From the NCBI GenBank assembly GCA_900542015.1, contig UQLY01000004.1, positions 124,001-188,000 of the forward strand: a stretch of DNA of 64,000 bases, in the 5' to 3' direction. Under the pieces are notes generated by a model that saw nothing but the letters and a program-made list of their open reading frames with translations, ran no database searches and was not told where the DNA came from. A program made the position numbers and the translations under genes. This DNA is from an uncultured Lachnospiraceae bacterium. Its GTDB lineage: Bacteria > Bacillota > Clostridia > Lachnospirales > Lachnospiraceae. This document shows, one piece after another, positions 8,250-17,519 of this stretch; positions within the stretch are counted from its first letter, which is position 1; each line of letters opens with the position of its first letter.

Positions 8250-9126
8250 GAGCACTTTGGCAAAGAGGAGCGTTTTCCGAATCCTGTTTCTGGCAGGATT
8301 GCTTGTTGTGATGCTTTCAGGCACCTGTGTGACAGCCTATGCGGCGGATGTGGACCGCGCGTTGGACTCTTCTACGGATTCCGGCACACAGGAAAACCGG
8401 ACCAATATCCGTGAACCGGGAAGTTCTGAGGATGCCGATGAGCTGAGTGAATTAAATATTGCGAATAATTTGACCGTTACATATAATGATGGGAATGGAA
8501 CTATTGCAGGCGCTTTACAGATCGTGCTGATTCTGACGGGCATTGCATTGGCACCTATTCTCATTATTTGTTTAACGTCCTTTACCAGGATCTTGATTGT
8601 CCTGCATTTTACCAGGGCTGCGCTCAATACGCAGACGGCGCCGCCCAACCAGACGTTAATCGCCCTGTCGCTGTTTCTGACCTTTTTCATTATGCAGCCG
8701 ACCATAACGCAGATCAATGAAACTGCGATCCAGCCCTTTGAGGCGGGAGAGATTACGCAGGAAGAGGCGCTGGAGCGCGGAATGGAACCCCTGCGGGAGT
8801 TTATGTACGGGCAGACCCAGACGAAAGACGCCAAGATGTTTTGTGAGATCGGCGGCTATGAGTGGACGGGCAATCTGGCGGATATTCCCACCAGTGTACT
8901 GATCCCGAGTTTTATGGTCAGTGAATTGAGAACGGCGTTTATTATCGGTTTTGTTATTTACATTCCGTTTATTGTCATAGATATGGTTGTTGCTTCGGCG
9001 TTGATGAGCATGGGTATGATGATGCTGCCGCCGACGACGATTTCCATGCCCTTTAAGATTTTGCTGTTTGTACTGGCTGACGGGTGGAACCTGGTCATTG
9101 TCAACCTGGTACGGACCTTTTACTGA
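8233..9126 (+). CDS. fliP: FliP, flagellar export gate protein
   Basis: About 297 residues from the ATG at 8233; an ATG two codons upstream (8227) is equally possible, and neither has a strong ribosome site. The start overlaps fliO. A basic N-terminus and hydrophobic stretch (VFRILFLAGLLVVMLSG) ending near AYA form a signal peptide, as in other FliP. The mature part has the conserved membrane segments, including IALAPILIICLTSFTRILIVLHF, PPNQTLIALSLFLTFFIM and FIVIDMVVASALMSMGMMML. FliP forms the pentameric core of the type III export pore with FliQ and FliR. Confidence 0.95.
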   Translation: MKRRIKSTLAKRSVFRILFLAGLLVVMLSGTCVTAYAADVDRALDSSTDSGTQENRTNIREPGSSEDADELSELNIANNLTVTYNDGNGTIAGALQIVLILTGIALAPILIICLTSFTRILIVLHFTRAALNTQTAPPNQTLIALSLFLTFFIMQPTITQINETAIQPFEAGEITQEEALERGMEPLREFMYGQTQTKDAKMFCEIGGYEWTGNLADIPTSVLIPSFMVSELRTAFIIGFVIYIPFIVIDMVVASALMSMGMMMLPPTTISMPFKILLFVLADGWNLVIVNLVRTFY

Positions 9127-9199
9127 CGAAGGCACGCAGCCGGGCGTGTGCGCGCAGGGAGAAACTGCGGCGTAAAAAAAGAAAGGGAAGGCGGATAGG

Positions 9200-9469
9200 A
9201 TGTCCATTGATTATGTGATTCAGATTGCCAATCAGGCGTTATATTTGGTAATAAAGACGGCGGCGCCGATTTTGCTGGTTTCCCTTGTGATTGGTCTGAT
9301 TGTCAGTATTTTCCAGACCGTTACGTCCATTCAGGAGCAGACGCTGACCTTCGTACCCAAGATCATCGGCGTTTTTCTGGCGCTGATGCTGTTAGGGGGC
9401 TGGATGCTCGATAATACGAGCGGCTTCATGGTTGAATTGTGGTCGGATTTCTCTGTTTATATCAGGTGA
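9200..9469 (+). CDS. fliQ: FliQ, flagellar export gate protein
   Basis: An 89-residue protein with two membrane helices (ALYLVIKTAAPILLVSLVIG and KIIGVFLALMLLGGWML) around the conserved FQTVTSIQEQTLTFVPK loop that defines FliQ. Four copies pack around the FliP/FliR pore. GAAAGGGAAGG precedes the ATG. It lies 73 bp after fliP, and the fliR ATG follows four bases after its stop. Confidence 0.96.
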   Translation: MSIDYVIQIANQALYLVIKTAAPILLVSLVIGLIVSIFQTVTSIQEQTLTFVPKIIGVFLALMLLGGWMLDNTSGFMVELWSDFSVYIR

Positions 9470-9473
9470 ATTT

Positions 9474-10259
9474 ATGATAGATTATACCTTTTCCATGTAT
9501 GAACTTCAGTTTTTCCTTCTGGTATTTGTAAGGGTAACCTGCTTTATTTTTTCGGCGCCGTTTTTCAATACGAGCAATACGCCGAGCAGAATCAAAATTG
9601 CCCTGGGCGTTTTTTTGTCCTATTTGATTTATCAGACCCTGCAGCCCCACGAAGCGATTGTATACGATACGCTTTTGGGGTATGCGGCGATTGTATTAAA
9701 GGAAGCGGTTACGGGGCTTTTAATCGGATTATCGGCAAGCGTCTGCAATTCGATTGTTTTGTTTGCGGGGCGCCTTGTGGATATGGAGATCGGGCTTGCC
9801 ATGGCGAGCGAATACGATCCGACGACGAAGGAAAATGCCAGCGTCTCCGGTATTTTCTATGAATATGTGGTATTGATGCTTCTCATTGTGACGAACCTGC
9901 ATCAGTATCTGATCAAGGCTTTGGTGGAAACCTATACGCTGATCCCCGTAAACGGGGCGGTGTTCCATACGGACCGGCTTTTAGAGGCGTTTATTTCGTT
10001 TATGAGCCAGTATTTGAGCATCGGGTTTCGGATTTGCCTTCCGGTGTTCTGCGTTTTGTTAATTACCAACTGCATTCTGGGAATTATGGCGAAGGTCGCG
10101 CCCCAGATGAATATGTTTGCCGTGGGTATGCAGATCAAGCTGTTGATGGGACTGGGCGTTATGTTTCTGACAATCGGGATGCTTCCGTATATTTCTGATT
10201 TTATTTTTACGGAAATGAAGACCATGATGGTATCTTTTGTGGAGGCGATGATGGCATGA
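9474..10259 (+). CDS. fliR: FliR, flagellar export gate protein
   Basis: A 261-residue membrane protein starting MIDYTFSMYELQ at 9474, with AGGTGA at normal distance. It has six or more hydrophobic segments and the FliR signatures RVTCFIFSAPFFN and GRLVDMEIGLAMA. FliR completes the FliP5-Q4-R1 export pore in the MS ring. Its last codons overlap the flhB ATG (ATGA), showing translational coupling. Confidence 0.96.
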   Translation: MIDYTFSMYELQFFLLVFVRVTCFIFSAPFFNTSNTPSRIKIALGVFLSYLIYQTLQPHEAIVYDTLLGYAAIVLKEAVTGLLIGLSASVCNSIVLFAGRLVDMEIGLAMASEYDPTTKENASVSGIFYEYVVLMLLIVTNLHQYLIKALVETYTLIPVNGAVFHTDRLLEAFISFMSQYLSIGFRICLPVFCVLLITNCILGIMAKVAPQMNMFAVGMQIKLLMGLGVMFLTIGMLPYISDFIFTEMKTMMVSFVEAMMA

Positions 10260-11365
10260 TCGCATACAATCTGCAGTTTTTCGCCAAAGAGGGACCCGGC
10301 GGCGAGAAAACGGAAGAACCTACCGGTAAAAAGTTAGAGGATGCGAGAAAAGAAGGGCAGGTCGCAAAGAGCAGGGAAATTGCCAATGCGACGGGACTGA
10401 TTGCGTTATTCCTGATTTTAAAGCTGGGCATGGGATTTTTGGGAGAAAACTTTCTCGGCGCTTTTTCCTTTGTCTATGATAAAATCCCGCAGATGATTAA
10501 GCTCGGGAGCGGATTTGTGCCGGTGCAGGAGTATTATTCCCTCATGGGAAATATTCTGGTCAAAATATTGACCGCGGTGGCGCCGTTTTTTCTGATCGGC
10601 TTTCTGGTCGCCTTTTTGTCGGATTATATTCAGGTCAAGTGGAAGGTAACTGCAAAGCCGCTGCAGCCCAAATTCAGCAAGATGAACCCGGTCAGCGGGT
10701 TTAAAAGAATTTTTTCGTCGCAGTCTTTGATGGAGTTGATAAAATCCATCGCCAAGATCCTGTTGATCGGATATATGGCGTATACGACGATAAAGGATAA
10801 TTTTGACGTGATCTATCTGTTGTTCCGGATGCCGCTGTGGCAGGGAATACAGGTATCCGGAGAACTGGCGATTGATTTCGGGCTGAAATGTTCGATTGTA
10901 TATAGTATTATTGCGCTGATTGATTTTATCTATCAGAAAAGAAAGTTTCATAAGGACCAGATGATGACCAAGCAGGAGGTCAAGGACGAGTACAAGCAGT
11001 CCGAGGGAGACCCCCAGGTCAAGAGCAGAATCCGCCAGAAGATGCAGGAATCGTCCAGACGGCGTATGATGCAGCAACTGCCTGAGGCGGATGTGGTCAT
11101 TACTAATCCGACGCACTTTGCAGTTGCCATCAAATATGACAGCGAGGTTGCCTCGGCGCCCGTGGTAATTGCCAAGGGAGAGGATTTCCTGGCACAGAAA
11201 ATCAAAGAGATTGCCAAGGAAAATCAGGTGGAAATTGTAGAAAATAAACCGCTGGCAAGGATGCTCTACTACAATGTGGATATCGGAGAGCAGGTGCCGC
11301 CGGAGCTGTACCAGGCAGTGGCGGAAGTGCTGGCAATGGTTTATCATATGCAGGGAAAGATTTAA
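10256..11365 (+). CDS. flhB: FlhB, export substrate-specificity switch protein
   Basis: A 369-residue protein. After a short N-terminus (GEKTEEPTGKKLEDARKEGQVAKS) come four membrane segments (to about residue 215), then a cytoplasmic domain. The autocleavage motif NPTH is at N284-P285-T286-H287. Self-cleavage there permits the switch from hook to filament export when FliK senses hook completion. A FliK-like protein and a separate FlhB C-domain homologue are encoded much further on, at 54584-56585. The flhB start overlaps the fliR stop. Confidence 0.97.
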   Translation: MIAYNLQFFAKEGPGGEKTEEPTGKKLEDARKEGQVAKSREIANATGLIALFLILKLGMGFLGENFLGAFSFVYDKIPQMIKLGSGFVPVQEYYSLMGNILVKILTAVAPFFLIGFLVAFLSDYIQVKWKVTAKPLQPKFSKMNPVSGFKRIFSSQSLMELIKSIAKILLIGYMAYTTIKDNFDVIYLLFRMPLWQGIQVSGELAIDFGLKCSIVYSIIALIDFIYQKRKFHKDQMMTKQEVKDEYKQSEGDPQVKSRIRQKMQESSRRRMMQQLPEADVVITNPTHFAVAIKYDSEVASAPVVIAKGEDFLAQKIKEIAKENQVEIVENKPLARMLYYNVDIGEQVPPELYQAVAEVLAMVYHMQGKI

Positions 11366-11459
11366 TCCGTGAGTCCCTGACAGGACCCGGCGGATACAGA
11401 TAAGAAACAGGCGCTTAGGAAACGTCTGTATATAGTCAGACAGAAAAGGAGGAAGGCAG

Positions 11460-13493
11460 ATGAAAAAAGCGGATTTAGGCGTGGCAATGTATGTGCTTGC
11501 CGCATTCGTTATGTTGATTGTGCCGATTCCTTCCTGGCTGTTAGATCTTTTGCTCGCCTGCAATATGGCGATTGCGTTTACGATTCTGTTTCGCTGTATG
11601 TTTGCAAAAGAAGTACTGGAAATGTCCTTTTATCCGACAGTCCTGTTGTTTACGACGATTTTCAGGATTGCGCTGAACGTATCGTCCACCAGATTGATCC
11701 TGACGACGGGAAATCCCGGAAACGTAGTCGAGACCTTCGGAAATTTTGTGGGCGGCGGCAATCTGATCATCGGCGCGATTGTCTTTATTATTTTGATTAT
11801 TATTCAGTTTCTGGTCATCAACAAAGGTTCCGAGCGTGTGGCTGAGGTAACGGCGCGTTTTACTTTGGACGCGATGCCCGGTAAGCAGATGGCGATCGAC
11901 GCGGACTTAAATACCGGAGCCATTACCGATCGGGAGGCGAAGATCAGAAGGGAAAAAATACAGCAGGAATCCAGCTTTTTCGGCAGTATGGACGGTGCCG
12001 TAAAGTATGTAAAGGGAGACGCTACGGCAGGTCTGATTATTACCGCGATCAATATTATCGGCGGGATCGCCATGGGCATGATGCGCGACGGGCTGGATAT
12101 TACGGAAGCGCTGAACCGGTATGCGATCTTAACCATCGGCGATGGTCTGGTCAGCCAGATCCCGTCTCTGCTGATTTCACTTTCCACCGGTATTCTTGTT
12201 ACCAAAGGAAGTAAGGATGCGGATTTCGGCACGGTGCTGGTCAGCCAGCTTTTCGGCGTGCCCAAGGTCCTGTATCTGGTAGGCGCCGTGCTTTGCTTTT
12301 TAGGCATTGTGACTCCTTTGAATCCGCTGATCTTTGTGACGCTCGGCGTCTGCTTTATCCTTGCGGCAAGAGCCATTCAGGCGGAAATCGAGACTTCCGA
12401 GATCGAGAAGGAAGTCGATACGGAGGAAGCGGCGGCGGAGGAGATCCGGCAGCCCGAAAACGTTACCTCCCTGCTGCAGGTGGACCCGATCGAGCTGGAA
12501 TTCGGCTACGGCATCATTCCTCTTGCGGACGTCAATCAGGGGGGCGATCTGTTGGACCGCGTCGTAATGATCAGGCGGCAGATTGCGCTGGAACTTGGTA
12601 CGGTCGTGCCGATTATCCGTCTGCGCGACAATATCCAGTTAAACCCCAATCAGTATATTATCAAGATTAAGGGCATACAGGTTTCCGAGGGAGAAATCCT
12701 GTTTGATCACTATATGGCGATGAATCCCGGCTATGTGGAGGAGGAAATCGCAGGTATTCCCACCTTCGAGCCTTCATTCCATCTGCCTGCGATCTGGATT
12801 ACCGAGGGACAGAGGGAACGGGCGGAAAGCCTCGGCTATACGGTGGTGGACCCGCCGAGCATTATTGCGACCCATCTGACGGAGATTATCAGACAGCATA
12901 TTGCAGAGCTTTTGACAAGACAGGATGTACAGAATCTGACCAACAATTTAAAGGAAACCAATCCGTCTATTGTGGAAGAGCTTATTCCGAAGCTGATGGG
13001 ACTGGGCGAGGTACAAAAGGTGCTGCAAAACCTCCTGCGGGAAGGCATTTCCATCAGGGACTTGCTGACGATTTTCGAGACGCTGGCGGATTATGCTTCC
13101 ACGACCAGAGATCCGGATATTCTGACGGAATATGTAAGGCAGAGCCTAAAGCGCGCCATCTGCGCCAAGTTTTTCCCGGCGAACGAGACGACCAGCGTCG
13201 TGACGCTGGACCCGAAGGTGGAGCAGGAGATTATGGCGAGCGTCAAACAGACGGAGCAGGGCGCTTATCTGACGCTGGACCCCGAAAAGACAAAAGCGAT
13301 TATCGAAAGCGTCAGGACGGAAGTGGGCAAATTGGAAAGTCTTGGGAAAAATCCCATTATTATAACGTCGCCGATTGTGCGTATGTATTTTAAACGCCTT
13401 ACGGAGGATTACTTTAGCGACTTAATTGTGGTATCCTATAATGAAGTGGAATCAAATGTGGAATTACAGTCAGTGGGGATGGTGACAGCATAA
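11460..13493 (+). CDS. flhA: FlhA, flagellar export gate protein
   Basis: A 677-residue protein with about eight membrane helices in the first half, including the FHIPEP-family core (LLFTTIFRIALNVSSTRLIL, GERVAEV-like segment, MPGKQMAIDADL). A large cytoplasmic domain (about 340-677) forms the nonameric ring that docks chaperone-substrate complexes. AAAGGAGGAAGG precedes the ATG. The 94-bp gap from flhB holds no clear terminator. Its stop is one base before the flhF ATG. Confidence 0.97.
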   Translation: MKKADLGVAMYVLAAFVMLIVPIPSWLLDLLLACNMAIAFTILFRCMFAKEVLEMSFYPTVLLFTTIFRIALNVSSTRLILTTGNPGNVVETFGNFVGGGNLIIGAIVFIILIIIQFLVINKGSERVAEVTARFTLDAMPGKQMAIDADLNTGAITDREAKIRREKIQQESSFFGSMDGAVKYVKGDATAGLIITAINIIGGIAMGMMRDGLDITEALNRYAILTIGDGLVSQIPSLLISLSTGILVTKGSKDADFGTVLVSQLFGVPKVLYLVGAVLCFLGIVTPLNPLIFVTLGVCFILAARAIQAEIETSEIEKEVDTEEAAAEEIRQPENVTSLLQVDPIELEFGYGIIPLADVNQGGDLLDRVVMIRRQIALELGTVVPIIRLRDNIQLNPNQYIIKIKGIQVSEGEILFDHYMAMNPGYVEEEIAGIPTFEPSFHLPAIWITEGQRERAESLGYTVVDPPSIIATHLTEIIRQHIAELLTRQDVQNLTNNLKETNPSIVEELIPKLMGLGEVQKVLQNLLREGISIRDLLTIFETLADYASTTRDPDILTEYVRQSLKRAICAKFFPANETTSVVTLDPKVEQEIMASVKQTEQGAYLTLDPEKTKAIIESVRTEVGKLESLGKNPIIITSPIVRMYFKRLTEDYFSDLIVVSYNEVESNVELQSVGMVTA

Positions 13494-13494
13494 G

Positions 13495-14694
13495 ATGATT
13501 ATCAAAAAGTTTCAGGGAAAAACGGAAAAAGAAGCGACGGAAGCGGCGAAAAAAGAGCTGGGAAACGGCGTTGTGGTAATGAATGTTAAGGAAGTAAAGA
13601 AAAAGGGGATTTTTGCCTTTTTAAAGCCTAAAACGGTGGAAGTAACGGTCGCCCTGGAGGAAGAGCCGGACCGCGCCCTGGCGCCCAAAAAAGAAGCGGT
13701 CAGAACCGCCCCGGCTGGCGCAAGGGAAAAGTCCGTTGCGGTTTTGCAAAAATCGGAAACTACCGATAAGGTGATAGAAGAAAAGCTGGAAAGCCTCCAG
13801 TCGCTGTTGGAAAAGCAGCTCCAAAAAAGCGACGCGGAAAAGGAAAGCGAAGAAGGGAAAACGGCGGAAGAAGAGGAAAAGCCGGAGGACAGCAATGTCC
13901 GTTTCTTAAAGCTTTTATATCATACGATGCTGGAAAACGAGATCAACGAAAAATACGCCAACCAGATTATCGACGAGCTGGACGCGGTGTTAAAACCCAA
14001 CATGCCCATCGATTTTATGCTTTCCAACGTCTACCAGAAAATGATATTGAAATTCGGTCAGCCCGCAGGGCTGACGGAGCCGGAAAAAGGACCGAAGATT
14101 GTCTTTTTCATAGGACCTACGGGAGTCGGGAAAACGACGACGATTGCAAAGCTTGCTTCCCGCTACTGCGTGGACGAAAAGAAGAAAATCGCGCTGTTTA
14201 CGACGGATACCTACAGGATCGCAGCGGCGGAGCAGCTTCGGACCTATGCGAATATTCTGGAGGTTCCGTTCCGCGTTATTTATTCGGTAGAGGAAATGCG
14301 CCGGGGAATCGAGGAATTTAAAAACAGCGATTATATCTTTGTGGATACGGCGGGACATTCCCATCAGAATGTGAAGCAGCGCGAGGCGATGAGCGAATTT
14401 ATATACGCCGTGGACGAAAAGCTGGAAAAGGAAGTTTATCTGGTGGTCAGCGCCACAACGAAATACAAGGATCTGGTCAGCATTGCGGATACTTATTCCG
14501 GAATGACGGAATACAAACTGATTTTTACAAAGCTGGACGAGACGACCAGCCTCGGGAATCTGTTGAATCTGAAACTGCATACGGGAGCGCAGATGTCCTA
14601 TGTGACCTGCGGTCAGAATGTGCCGGATGATATGGAGGATTTCAATCCCCAAAAAACCGTTAAGATGCTTTTGGGCGGCAGCAAGGCGTCGTAA
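13495..14694 (+). CDS. flhF: FlhF, SRP-type GTPase for flagellar placement
   Basis: A 399-residue protein. The N-terminal domain (MIIKKFQGKTEKEATEAAKKELG) is followed by a charged Lys/Glu linker, then the NG GTPase domain. The P-loop GPTGVGKTT is at residues 207-215, followed by TTDTYRIAAAEQLRTY and VDTAGHSHQN. FlhF is an SRP-family GTPase that fixes flagellar site or number; its GTPase is stimulated by FlhG, encoded next. The DTAGH form of G3, instead of DTAGR, is a common clostridial variant. Confidence 0.95.
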   Translation: MIIKKFQGKTEKEATEAAKKELGNGVVVMNVKEVKKKGIFAFLKPKTVEVTVALEEEPDRALAPKKEAVRTAPAGAREKSVAVLQKSETTDKVIEEKLESLQSLLEKQLQKSDAEKESEEGKTAEEEEKPEDSNVRFLKLLYHTMLENEINEKYANQIIDELDAVLKPNMPIDFMLSNVYQKMILKFGQPAGLTEPEKGPKIVFFIGPTGVGKTTTIAKLASRYCVDEKKKIALFTTDTYRIAAAEQLRTYANILEVPFRVIYSVEEMRRGIEEFKNSDYIFVDTAGHSHQNVKQREAMSEFIYAVDEKLEKEVYLVVSATTKYKDLVSIADTYSGMTEYKLIFTKLDETTSLGNLLNLKLHTGAQMSYVTCGQNVPDDMEDFNPQKTVKMLLGGSKAS

Positions 14695-14706
14695 GGAGGT
14701 GCAGCC

Positions 14707-15606
14707 ATGGATCAGGCGGAAAGTCTTAGGAATATTATAAAAATGAACGGTCAGCCCCAGCGTCCCCTTGCACGGGTCATTACCGTTACGAGCGGGAAGG
14801 GCGGCGTCGGAAAATCCAATGCGGCGATCAATCTGGCGATTCAGTTCCGCCAGATGGGACAGCGTGTGATCATACTGGATGCGGATTTCGGACTTGCGAA
14901 TATTGAAATTATGTTTGGAGCGGTGCCGAAACATAATCTGTGCGATTTGATCTACCAGGGCAAAAATATCAAAGAAATCATTACCTGGGGACCGGGGGAC
15001 GTCGGCTTTATTTCCGGCGGTTCCGGAATTGCGGGGCTCTCCAATTTGAGCAGGGATTATCTGGTCTACATTATCCAGAATCTTGCCGAGCTGGACGCCA
15101 TAGCGGATATTGTGATCGTGGATACGGGAGCGGGCATTTCCGACGCGGTGTTGGAATTTCTTGTGGCAAGCGGCGAGATTTTACTGGTAACCACGCCGGA
15201 ACCAACCTCTATTACGGATTCTTATTCCCTGTTAAAAGCGTTGAACAGGCACCCGCGGTTCTCTACGGAAATGTCGCAGATCAAGGTTATTGCGAATAAG
15301 GTGGAAGACGGCGACGAGGGCAGGTCTTTGTTTACGAAGCTTAACGCCGTGGTAACGAGATATTTAAAGCTGCCCATCACTTATCTGGGATCGGTGCCCC
15401 AGGATCAGAATTTATCCAAGGCGGTTATGCAGCAGATGCCGGTATCTTTGGCAAATCCCAATGCGAAATCGGCAAAGGCGTACCAACGAATTGCAGGCAT
15501 CTTAATGTACGGCGAACAGGGAGAGCAGGCGGAGACGGTGCAAAAAAGAGGAATGGCGGCATTTTTTTCGCATATTATCACTACAAAGAGTCCGCACCGT
15601 CAATGA
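14707..15606 (+). CDS. flhG: FlhG/YlxH, MinD-like ATPase controlling flagellar number
   Basis: A 299-residue MinD/ParA-type ATPase. The N-terminal DQAESLRN matches the DQAxxLR motif with which FlhG activates FlhF. The deviant Walker A (SGKGGVGKS, residues 29-37) follows, then DADFGLANI and the VDTGAGIS switch. FlhG also interacts with C-ring proteins. AAGGAGGTG precedes the ATG, 12 bp after flhF, as in most Firmicutes. Confidence 0.94.
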   Translation: MDQAESLRNIIKMNGQPQRPLARVITVTSGKGGVGKSNAAINLAIQFRQMGQRVIILDADFGLANIEIMFGAVPKHNLCDLIYQGKNIKEIITWGPGDVGFISGGSGIAGLSNLSRDYLVYIIQNLAELDAIADIVIVDTGAGISDAVLEFLVASGEILLVTTPEPTSITDSYSLLKALNRHPRFSTEMSQIKVIANKVEDGDEGRSLFTKLNAVVTRYLKLPITYLGSVPQDQNLSKAVMQQMPVSLANPNAKSAKAYQRIAGILMYGEQGEQAETVQKRGMAAFFSHIITTKSPHRQ

Positions 15607-15641
15607 GCAGTTTGGTTTAGTATGGACGATAGGAGAGAGAC

Positions 15642-16385
15642 ATGTTGACAGAGTTAATTAGACCCGGAGATAGAATTGAGATTCAGGCTGTCGAACAGGC
15701 GATTTTAGGAAGCGCCGCAAATCAAAAGGCGTATACGTCCAAAATCTACGATATACTGGATGACGAGAGTCTGGAAATCCTGATGCCCATGGATGGGACC
15801 AAATTGATTCTCCTGCCAGTGGACGGCGAGTACCGGTTCTGCTTCTATACAGGCAAAGGACTGTATCAGTGCTTTATCAGGATTACGAACCGTTATAAAA
15901 GCAACAACGTGTATTTGCTTTTGTGCGAAATGACTTCTCCCATCGAAAAGTACCAGAGAAGGGAGTATTACCGCTATGCCTGTACGCTTCCTTTAAGAAC
16001 GCGGGACCTGATGGATGAAGAGCTGAAGGCGGTGGAGGAACACAAATTCCGTATGCGGATCGGTCTGCCCATGGCGAAAGGACAGATTGTGGATATCAGC
16101 GGCGGGGGAATCCGTTTTATGACACCGGTGCGCTACGAGGTGGGAATGCAGATCGTCCTTTGTTTTTCTTTGAATATCCATGGCAGGGAAATGCCTTACG
16201 AGCTGGTGGGACAGATTTTAAGCTGTAGGGAAAACGAGGTACGCAGGGGCGAATTTGAGCATAGAGTCATGTTTACCGCGGTTGAAAATAAGCAAAGAGA
16301 GGAAATTATCCGGTACATTTTTGAAGAGGAGCGTAAGAGTCGCCGGCGGGAAAGCACCGCAAGGCTTTTGGACAATCAGGAGTGA
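15642..16385 (+). CDS. PilZ-domain c-di-GMP-binding flagellar protein (YcgR/YpfA-like)
   Basis: A 247-residue two-domain protein. The N-terminal beta domain (to about residue 95) resembles the YcgR_2/YpfA N-domain. The C-terminal PilZ domain has both c-di-GMP motifs: R107-x3-R111 in RREYYRYA, and DISGGGIRFMT. In Firmicutes such proteins bind MotA when loaded with c-di-GMP and slow the motor. Placement between flhG and cheB ties c-di-GMP level to motility. An EAL phosphodiesterase gene lies 24 kb downstream in the window. Confidence 0.9.
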   Translation: MLTELIRPGDRIEIQAVEQAILGSAANQKAYTSKIYDILDDESLEILMPMDGTKLILLPVDGEYRFCFYTGKGLYQCFIRITNRYKSNNVYLLLCEMTSPIEKYQRREYYRYACTLPLRTRDLMDEELKAVEEHKFRMRIGLPMAKGQIVDISGGGIRFMTPVRYEVGMQIVLCFSLNIHGREMPYELVGQILSCRENEVRRGEFEHRVMFTAVENKQREEIIRYIFEEERKSRRRESTARLLDNQE

Positions 16386-16388
16386 GCT

Positions 16389-17519
16389 ATGAGTAAAAAA
16401 ATATTGGTTGTAGATGATTCTGCACTCATGAGAAGAATCTTATGTGATATAATAAATGCGGATGTAAGGTTTCAAGTGGCGGATACGGCTGTAAACGGGC
16501 TGGAGGCACTGAAACTGCTGCGGACAAATACATATGATGTGATTCTGTTGGATATGATGATGCCGGAAATGGACGGGATTTCTTTTTTGAAGGAAATGAA
16601 CCGGATCGGCAATACCACAAAGGTCGTGGTCAGCAGTACGCTGGCGAGCGAGGGCGCGGACATTACCGTGGAAGCGCTTTCCCTGGGAGCCGTGGACTTT
16701 ATTAAAAAGCCGGACGGCATACTGGACGCCAGGGGAGAAAAGTACAGCGGGCTTTTGATCCGGATACTGACGGAGGTCGCTTTTGGCAGCGGACCGGAGA
16801 AAAAGGTCTCCGATACGGTCAGAGCCGCTGAAGGCAGGAAGCGGAGCGAAAAGCAGAAACCCGAGAAAGAAAAGCGTAAGTCCGGTTTTGTCAGAAACGC
16901 GGTAAGGGAGCTAAAGAGCGGCGGAGGAAAGAAACAGATTGTTGCGATTGCAAGCTCTACGGGAGGACCGAAGGCGCTGCAGGAGGTTTTGCCCGGGCTG
17001 CCGGAGGATCTGGACGCGCCGGTACTGGTGGTACAGCATATGCCGGCGGGCTTTACGGCGACTCTTGCCGAACGGCTTGATAATACCTGCCCCCTTCACG
17101 TACAGGAGGCGGCGGACGGGCTGCCGGTACAAAAGGGCAATATCTATATTGCCAAGGGCGGTATCCATATGACGCTGGTCCGTTCGGGAGGATGCGAGAG
17201 AATCGCCTTTTTGGACGAACCGCCCCGGGAGGGTGTCAAGCCCTGCGCCAATTATATGTATGAATCCCTGGCGGATTGCGGTTATGAGCACATAACCTGC
17301 GCGGTGCTGACCGGAATGGGAGCCGACGGGACAGAAGGAATCGCCAATTTGGAACAGCAAAAGGATCTGTATGTGATCGCACAAAATAAAGAGAGCTGCG
17401 CCGTTTACGGTATGCCGAGAAGTGTGGTCGCGGCAGGTCTTGCAGATGAAGTTGTACCACTGGAACAAGTGGCTGAAGCAATCATAAAGAACGTGGGGGT
17501 AAGAAAAGATGGATGTTAG
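16389..17519 (+). CDS. cheB: CheB, receptor methylesterase/deamidase
   Basis: A 376-residue protein. The receiver domain (1-125) has phospho-acceptor D55 (VILLDMMMPEMDG). A basic linker is followed by the methylesterase domain (about 180-370) with the catalytic triad signatures SSTGG (S190), VVQHMPAGFT and GMGADGTEG. It removes methyl groups from chemoreceptors after phosphorylation by CheA. The cognate methyltransferase cheR is not in this window. The 3' end overlaps cheA by 11 bases. Confidence 0.95.
   Translation: MSKKILVVDDSALMRRILCDIINADVRFQVADTAVNGLEALKLLRTNTYDVILLDMMMPEMDGISFLKEMNRIGNTTKVVVSSTLASEGADITVEALSLGAVDFIKKPDGILDARGEKYSGLLIRILTEVAFGSGPEKKVSDTVRAAEGRKRSEKQKPEKEKRKSGFVRNAVRELKSGGGKKQIVAIASSTGGPKALQEVLPGLPEDLDAPVLVVQHMPAGFTATLAERLDNTCPLHVQEAADGLPVQKGNIYIAKGGIHMTLVRSGGCERIAFLDEPPREGVKPCANYMYESLADCGYEHITCAVLTGMGADGTEGIANLEQQKDLYVIAQNKESCAVYGMPRSVVAAGLADEVVPLEQVAEAIIKNVGVRKDGC

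Noticed and set aside
10418..11563. A 381-codon open frame on the minus strand across flhB
   Set aside because: It is the antisense of the well-supported flhB gene, has no family features, and is full of His/Arg/Leu typical of shadow frames.
13990..14934. A 314-codon minus-strand frame across flhF-flhG
   Set aside because: Shadow of two clear GTPase/ATPase genes; no ribosome site or motif.
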